DNA from: Thermococcus sp.
GTDB taxonomy: Archaea; Methanobacteriota_B; Thermococci; Thermococcales; Thermococcaceae
Assembly (NCBI GenBank): GCA_027001105.1
Contig: JALTMZ010000202.1
Span: 1-10,382 of the forward strand
Reading direction: 5' to 3'
DNA length: 10,382 nucleotides
In this document: positions 7,279-10,382 of the stretch, piece after piece
How positions within the stretch are numbered: position 1 is the first letter of the stretch
Layout: every line of letters begins with the position of its first letter
Notes under the pieces: generated by a model
The model's database searches: none
What the model saw: only the letters and a program-made list of their open reading frames with translations
What the model was told of the DNA's origin: nothing
Program-made: the position numbers and the translations under genes

Positions 7279-7312
7279 TTTCTTTATGCTGTGCTTGTTT
7301 ATAAAGCTTACT
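7266..7312. repeat. 11-bp inverted repeat flanking the ABC operon TATA box
   Basis: AGTAAGCTTTA (7266-7276) is repeated in perfect inverse orientation as TAAAGCTTACT (7302-7312), 25 bp apart. The right copy overlaps the upstream half of the TATA box and the left copy overlaps the predicted transcription start. This arrangement could be a paired operator for a dimeric or tetrameric regulator. The core AAAGCTTA also occurs by chance in coding DNA, so only the extended paired arrangement is notable. Confidence 0.4.
7297..7306 (-). promoter_or_regulatory. TATA box of the ABC operon
   Basis: CTTTATAAAC on the minus strand is a good archaeal TATA-like element, centred about 51 nt upstream of the permease A ATG and about 26 nt upstream of the inverted repeat's outer arm. 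It would drive the four-gene operon. Confidence 0.6.
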
Positions 7313-7340
7313 ATGGATATAAGTTCGATTGGAATAACAA

Positions 7341-7350
7341 AAAATATTAA
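7341..7350 (-). terminator. Oligo-T terminator after the UPF0145 gene
   Basis: On the minus strand the stop codon at 7368 is followed within about 20 nt by a T-rich stretch (TTTTCTTG, then AATATTTTTTG), a plausible U-tract terminator separating this gene from the downstream ABC operon promoter. Confidence 0.5.
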
Positions 7351-7367
7351 CAAGAAAAGCTGGTGAG

Positions 7368-7697
7368 TCACTCTTTCTCAAGAATAACTGCTGTGCCATA
7401 GGCGAATATTTCAGCGGCTCCAGCGGCAATGCTTGAGGTCATGAAGCGAACGCCAATGACGGCATTTGCCCCCATGCTCTTTGCATGTTCAATCATCCTT
7501 TGAATGGCTACTTCCCTCGCCTCTGCAAGCATTTCAGTGTATTCCTTAACCTCACCACCAACTATATTTCTAAGCCCAGCAAGGATGTCTTTTCCAATGT
7601 GCTTAGCCCTAACGGTTGCCCCTCGTGCAATGCCAAGAACCTTGACGACTCTGTAACCAGGAACATGCTCGGTGGTTGCGACAATGAACTCATCCAT
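7368..7697 (-). CDS. UPF0145 (YbjQ/DUF74) family protein
   Basis: A 109-residue cytoplasmic protein of the YbjQ family, small alpha/beta proteins that form ring-shaped oligomers (pentamers in solved structures). Some members are annotated as heavy-metal-binding, but no biochemical role is established. Family features seen: the N-terminal strand FIVATTEHVPGYRVVKVLG (4-22), G(G)EVKEYTEMLAEARE (about 47-62), then RMIEHAKSMGANAVIGVRF (67-85) and a C-terminal strand GTAVILEKE. Length is normal and there is no signal peptide or Cys/His metal motif. The start ATG at 7697 has GGGGGTGAT (7709-7701) 3 nt upstream. It is divergent from moaC with 86 bp between the starts, and lies upstream of the ABC operon on the same strand with its own terminator in between, so it is probably separately transcribed. 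Confidence 0.9.
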   Translation of the reverse strand: MDEFIVATTEHVPGYRVVKVLGIARGATVRAKHIGKDILAGLRNIVGGEVKEYTEMLAEAREVAIQRMIEHAKSMGANAVIGVRFMTSSIAAGAAEIFAYGTAVILEKE

Positions 7698-7700
7698 ATC

Positions 7701-7783
7701 ATCACCCCCATACCTCGGACTTCGATGTATTGTAAGAATTCAAAGCTTAAATACTTTTCTATTGTAGAAAAAGTGGTGATTGC
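7701..7783. promoter_or_regulatory. Divergent promoter region UPF0145 gene / moaC
   Basis: On the plus strand GCTTAAATAC (7745-7754) is a TATA-like box that would start moaC transcription near 7772-7775, giving a leader of about 10 nt carrying GGTGAT (7775-7780) before the ATG at 7784. On the minus strand the same AT-rich segment, or CTTACAATACA (7736-7726), may serve the UPF0145 gene, whose ribosome site GGGGGTGAT is at 7709-7701. The moaC box is the better supported of the two. Confidence 0.45.
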
Positions 7784-8254
7784 ATGAAGCTCACTCATGT
7801 GGATGAAAAAGGCGTTAAAATGGTGGAAGTTGGCCATAAAGATGTTGTGTTCAGAAAGGCAATTGCCAAAGGGAAGATAAGACTCAAACCGGAGACAATA
7901 AAGCTTATTCGGGAAGGTAAAACTAAAAAAGGAAACGTGATTGCGGCAGCCCAAATAGCGGGAATTCTGGCAGTGAAAAGAACTTGGGAGATAATACCCC
8001 TTTGTCATCCTATTCCGCTAACTGGTGTTGACATAAGCTTTGAGCTTGGAGAAGATTACATTGAGGCAACTTGTGAAGTAAGAGCCTACTACAAGACAGG
8101 GGTTGAGATGGAAGCTTTAACAGGGGTCAGCGTCGCTTTACTTACAATCTGGGACATGGTGAAAGCCGTGGAAAAAGACGAGAGGGGACAGTATCCAGTT
8201 ACGAGGATTTATGACATTAGGGTTGTTGAGAAGATCAAAGGAAACCATCTTTAA
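7784..8254 (+). CDS. moaC: Cyclic pyranopterin monophosphate synthase MoaC
   Basis: MoaC converts the 3',8-cyclo-7,8-dihydro-GTP made by MoaA into cyclic pyranopterin monophosphate, the first stable intermediate of molybdenum/tungsten cofactor synthesis; in Thermococcales the product would mainly feed tungsten enzymes such as aldehyde:ferredoxin oxidoreductases. The 156-residue length is standard. Conserved elements: KKGNV (48-52), [16 protein letters not shown] (63-78, with Lys65 and His75), [20 protein letters not shown] (102-121) and WDMVKA (123-128), whose Asp124 and Lys127 match catalytic residues of bacterial MoaC; Lys49 matches another. An N-terminal LTHVDEKG is typical. No other cofactor gene (moaA, moaB, moaE) adjoins it. 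It converges with the next minus-strand gene, 12 bp apart. Confidence 0.97.
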   Translation: MKLTHVDEKGVKMVEVGHKDVVFRKAIAKGKIRLKPETIKLIREGKTKKGNVIAAAQIAGILAVKRTWEIIPLCHPIPLTGVDISFELGEDYIEATCEVRAYYKTGVEMEALTGVSVALLTIWDMVKAVEKDERGQYPVTRIYDIRVVEKIKGNHL

Positions 8255-8266
8255 TTCACCTTTTCC

Positions 8267-8779
8267 CTATTCTCCGCAGTACCCCAAGATGTAGTATTCC
8301 AAAATCCTGAGAAGCTTCTTTATAATAAGATACCCGCCGAATGCTAAGAGAAATTCCAAAGTCGATATTCTTTTTGACAGATACACCAGAATCACCGCTA
8401 TTGGAAACCAGACAATAAAGGGCTGGAATTCCATAAGAACCCGCTCTTTTTTAGAGCTTTGACTTAAAATTAGCTTTTTTAGTGTAGCTTCATCACGAAC
8501 CAAATAAGCGTCTTGCTTTAGAATTCCCTCTTCAGTTAAGGGCTTTTCACTGATTACGAGTAAATTTCCATCCTCAAACTTCATCAAGTAAACATACTTC
8601 TCGCCGATTGCTGATGCGAGAAGAGAATCAACTTTAAGCTCTGCATCATAAGAATCATCGTGAAATTCAATGAACTTGATGCTTCTCAGCCTCAATCCCT
8701 CTTTAATTTTCTCTTTCTCAAATTTCAACTTCCAAATTCTCAAATGATATCTTGGGCTGATGAGTTTTCCAAACAGCAT
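8267..8779 (-). CDS. Hypothetical protein with a C-terminal membrane hairpin
   Basis: I do not recognise this 170-residue protein. The N-terminal two thirds is hydrophilic and mixed alpha/beta: a basic start (RYHLRIWKLKFEKEKIKEG, 10-28), then acidic FHDDSYDAELKVDS (39-52) and strand-like YVYLMKF and NLLVISEKP. Two hydrophobic segments follow at about 119-136 (FIVWFPIAVILVYLSK) and 140-156, joined by a very short turn, then a basic, aromatic tail ending GYCGE. That predicts a soluble domain held on the membrane by a hairpin, probably on the cytoplasmic side. No ribosome site precedes the ATG at 8779, but a TATA-like box lies about 26 nt upstream, so a leaderless mRNA is likely. Codon use resembles that of the neighbouring genes. 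It is divergent from the MutS-like gene; no functional link is evident. Confidence 0.72.
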   Translation of the reverse strand: MLFGKLISPRYHLRIWKLKFEKEKIKEGLRLRSIKFIEFHDDSYDAELKVDSLLASAIGEKYVYLMKFEDGNLLVISEKPLTEEGILKQDAYLVRDEATLKKLILSQSSKKERVLMEFQPFIVWFPIAVILVYLSKRISTLEFLLAFGGYLIIKKLLRILEYYILGYCGE

Positions 8780-8801
8780 AACAACTGGTACACATTAAAA
8801 A

Positions 8802-8809
8802 TTTTAAAC
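8802..8809 (-). promoter_or_regulatory. TATA-like box of the hypothetical membrane protein gene (leaderless)
   Basis: GTTTAAAA on the minus strand is centred about 26 nt upstream of the A of the ATG at 8779. With no Shine-Dalgarno sequence between them, the spacing fits transcription starting at or next to the start codon. It lies in an AT-rich block (8795-8812). Confidence 0.45.
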
Positions 8810-8835
8810 TTTATGTTGTATTTCGAGGGAAAATC

Positions 8836-8844
8836 TTCATAAAC
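8836..8844 (+). promoter_or_regulatory. TATA-like box of the MutS-like gene (leaderless)
   Basis: TTCATAAAC is centred about 26 nt upstream of the ATG at 8866. The bases just before the ATG (CATCAAGAG) give only a weak ribosome site, so a leaderless or near-leaderless mRNA is likely. Confidence 0.4.
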
Positions 8845-8865
8845 TTTTGCGATAAGCATCAAGAG

Positions 8866-10382
8866 ATGAAGCTCAACAGCGAAGCGAGAGCAATCTACAA
8901 AGGCATCCGTGAAGAAATAAAGAAAAGGATTCAGCTTAAGGAGAGCTTGGCTTATCTTGACGAATTTGAACCCACGAATGACAAAAAGGAGATTCTTAGG
9001 AGACAGGCTTATTTTAAAGAAAATCTTCCAAGAATTATACCAGAACTGAAAGGGATATTGGTAAAAATCAAGCCAATTCGTTTTAAAAAGGATTTTCTGC
9101 ACGATAGGCTCTTGGTCGTTGACGAAAGTGAATTAGAAAAAGCCCAGGCTTTGGGAGTGTGTGAGGTCTCAACAGAGCCTTTGGAGGGATATGATTTAAT
9201 TTTAAGCACCGTAGGGATTGGAATTGACGTCGAGCTTAGCATAAGTGAAATTGCTCCTGAGCTCTATATCATGCCTCTTTGGGAAAATCGAGAGACTTTG
9301 AAAGCTCTGGTTCAAATTGGTAATCTTCTTGGAGAAAAGAGTGTCGCCGAGCCAATTTTGGAAAAACTGGGAGAATTAGAGGAAATAATGAAGCGAAGAG
9401 AATTGATTGAAAACCTTGACGAGCTGATAGCAGAAGAAGAGAGAAGGTTAAACGAAAAGATAGCAGAAAAGCTTGAGAAATTCAGCCTAACCTTGACTGG
9501 TAAAGAACTATTGGAATTTCTAAAAGATCTCAGAGAAGGGAACTATGATGCAATATTTAAGCACTTCAGCGAAATTGAAAGCGAGATTCTTGAAGAAATA
9601 AATGAAGCGGAGAGAAGACTTAGTGAAAAGCTAAACTTTACTGTTGAACTGTTTTCACGAGAAAATCTTTATCCTGTTGGAGTGCATCCAGAGAGCATTG
9701 AGGCTTTGCATCGGGAACTGGAAAGGGAACTCAAAGCTGAGTTGTATTTGAAGAGCCGTGAAATTCTTAATGAAATAAAACACCTCATACCAAAGCTTAA
9801 AGAGGAGATAAACAAAGCCTACGAGCTGGAGTTTTTAAGGGCTGTAAAGGAATTTACAGAAGGATTCACATTTCCAGAGCTGATTGAAGGAGGAATCGCT
9901 TTCATAAATGGGAGGCATCTGTTCATTAGGAATCCTCAGCCGGTTAGCTATGTAGTTGGAAAGGTTCCAATGGAGTTTAATGGTGTAAACGGTGAGAGGG
10001 TCGTTATTTTGACAGGGGCAAACAGTGGTGGAAAAACTTCACTGCTTGAGCTTATCTCTCAAATAGTTATCTTAACCCATATGGGCTTTCCAGTTAATGC
10101 AGAGAAAGCTTGGGTCGAGGTTTCAGACGAGCTTTTCTTCTTCAAGCGGAAGCGGTCTATTTACGGTGCTGGAGCTTTTGAGACAGCTTTAAAGAGCTTT
10201 GTGAGAGCATTAACAAGCGATGGGAGAAAGCTGATTTTGATTGACGAGTTTGAAGCAATAACAGAACCCGGAGCTGCTGTCAAGATAATAGCGGAGCTCT
10301 TGAAGATTGCTTATGAAAAAGGATTCTACGTCATTATTGTGTCTCATTTGGGCGAGGATTTAAAGAAAGAACTGCCCTTTGC
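8866..10382 (+). CDS. MutS2-like / MutS-related ATPase, 3' end missing
   Basis: MutS-superfamily ATPase, open from the ATG at 8866 to the end of the window (505 complete codons), so its C terminus is missing. Residues 165-330 are Glu/Lys/Leu-rich and look helical and coiled-coil forming, like the core/lever of MutS proteins. The ATPase domain follows: Walker A TGANSGGKTS (383-392), a GAGAFETALKSF stretch (434-445) where MutS proteins have the ST(F/Y)MxE region, Walker B LILIDE then FEA (456-464), and a switch VSH (His494). Walker A and B differ from the bacterial TGPNMGGKS(T) and DE(L/I)G forms. About 380 residues precede Walker A, too few for the mismatch-recognition domain of MutS1, so this is the MutS2/MutS5-like archaeal type and mismatch repair is not implied. 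Whether a C-terminal Smr nuclease domain exists cannot be seen. Confidence 0.85.
   Translation, partial: MKLNSEARAIYKGIREEIKKRIQLKESLAYLDEFEPTNDKKEILRRQAYFKENLPRIIPELKGILVKIKPIRFKKDFLHDRLLVVDESELEKAQALGVCEVSTEPLEGYDLILSTVGIGIDVELSISEIAPELYIMPLWENRETLKALVQIGNLLGEKSVAEPILEKLGELEEIMKRRELIENLDELIAEEERRLNEKIAEKLEKFSLTLTGKELLEFLKDLREGNYDAIFKHFSEIESEILEEINEAERRLSEKLNFTVELFSRENLYPVGVHPESIEALHRELERELKAELYLKSREILNEIKHLIPKLKEEINKAYELEFLRAVKEFTEGFTFPELIEGGIAFINGRHLFIRNPQPVSYVVGKVPMEFNGVNGERVVILTGANSGGKTSLLELISQIVILTHMGFPVNAEKAWVEVSDELFFFKRKRSIYGAGAFETALKSFVRALTSDGRKLILIDEFEAITEPGAAVKIIAELLKIAYEKGFYVIIVSHLGEDLKKELPF

Noticed and set aside
7303..7749. AAAGCTTA octamer shared by the ABC operon and moaC promoter regions, as a common operator
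   Set aside because: The same octamer occurs repeatedly within coding DNA (for example in moaC and the MutS-like gene) because AAG-CTT is a frequent codon pair; only the paired 11-bp arrangement at 7266-7312 is kept.
7562..8008. 148-codon minus-strand frame across the UPF0145/moaC promoter and both genes
   Set aside because: It covers two well-identified genes in other frames and a promoter region, and its composition (Ser/Phe/His-rich) is unlike the neighbours.
8740..9242. Minus-strand frames opposite the start of the MutS-like gene
   Set aside because: Antisense to a long plus-strand frame that ends in clear ATPase motifs; the frames are AT-rich Phe/Lys/Ser sequences without a start signal.

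Overview
The window looks like chromosomal DNA of a hyperthermophilic euryarchaeon of the order Thermococcales (Thermococcus/Pyrococcus-like). The evidence is strong purine-rich GGTGA-type ribosome binding sites, AT-rich TATA-like boxes about 26 nt upstream of inferred start sites, Glu/Lys-rich proteins, very tight gene packing, and the gene set: archaeal archease and RtcB, a divergent MutS-like ATPase, and MoaC. No rRNA, tRNA, CRISPR, insertion sequence or phage gene was seen.

Layout. (1) 1-242, minus: the 5' part of panB (ketopantoate hydroxymethyltransferase), divergent from the next pair. (2) 300-2224, plus: archease followed after 50 bp by rtcB, the tRNA-splicing/RNA-repair ligase and its activator; the RtcB gene carries no intein. 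(3) 2260-7250, minus: a compact four-gene operon transcribed in the order permease A, ABC ATPase, large secreted membrane-anchored NEW3-type exoprotein, permease B. The two permeases are paralogues of equal length (307 aa with the starts chosen here). This is the most intriguing locus: an ABC-2/NosFY-like transporter with a dedicated multi-domain extracytoplasmic partner and no identified substrate. (4) 7261-7312: its promoter region, with a perfect hairpin-type inverted repeat at the predicted start site and an 11-bp inverted repeat flanking the TATA box. (5) 7368-7697, minus: a small UPF0145/YbjQ protein, divergent from (6) 7784-8254, plus: moaC of molybdopterin/tungstopterin synthesis. (7) 8267-8779, minus: an unrecognised membrane-hairpin protein, divergent from (8) 8866-10382, plus: a MutS2-like ATPase that runs off the end of the window. 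Both genes of this last pair look leaderless.

Working together: archease activates RtcB guanylylation and multiple turnover, so the pair is one functional unit. In the ABC operon, translational overlaps or gaps of a few bases (4-bp ATGA overlap; gaps of 4 and 5 nt) imply coupled production of one complex: one ATPase serving two permeases, plus an outside-facing beta-rich protein. The rest are separately transcribed housekeeping genes. No gene-free stretch exceeds about 110 bp.
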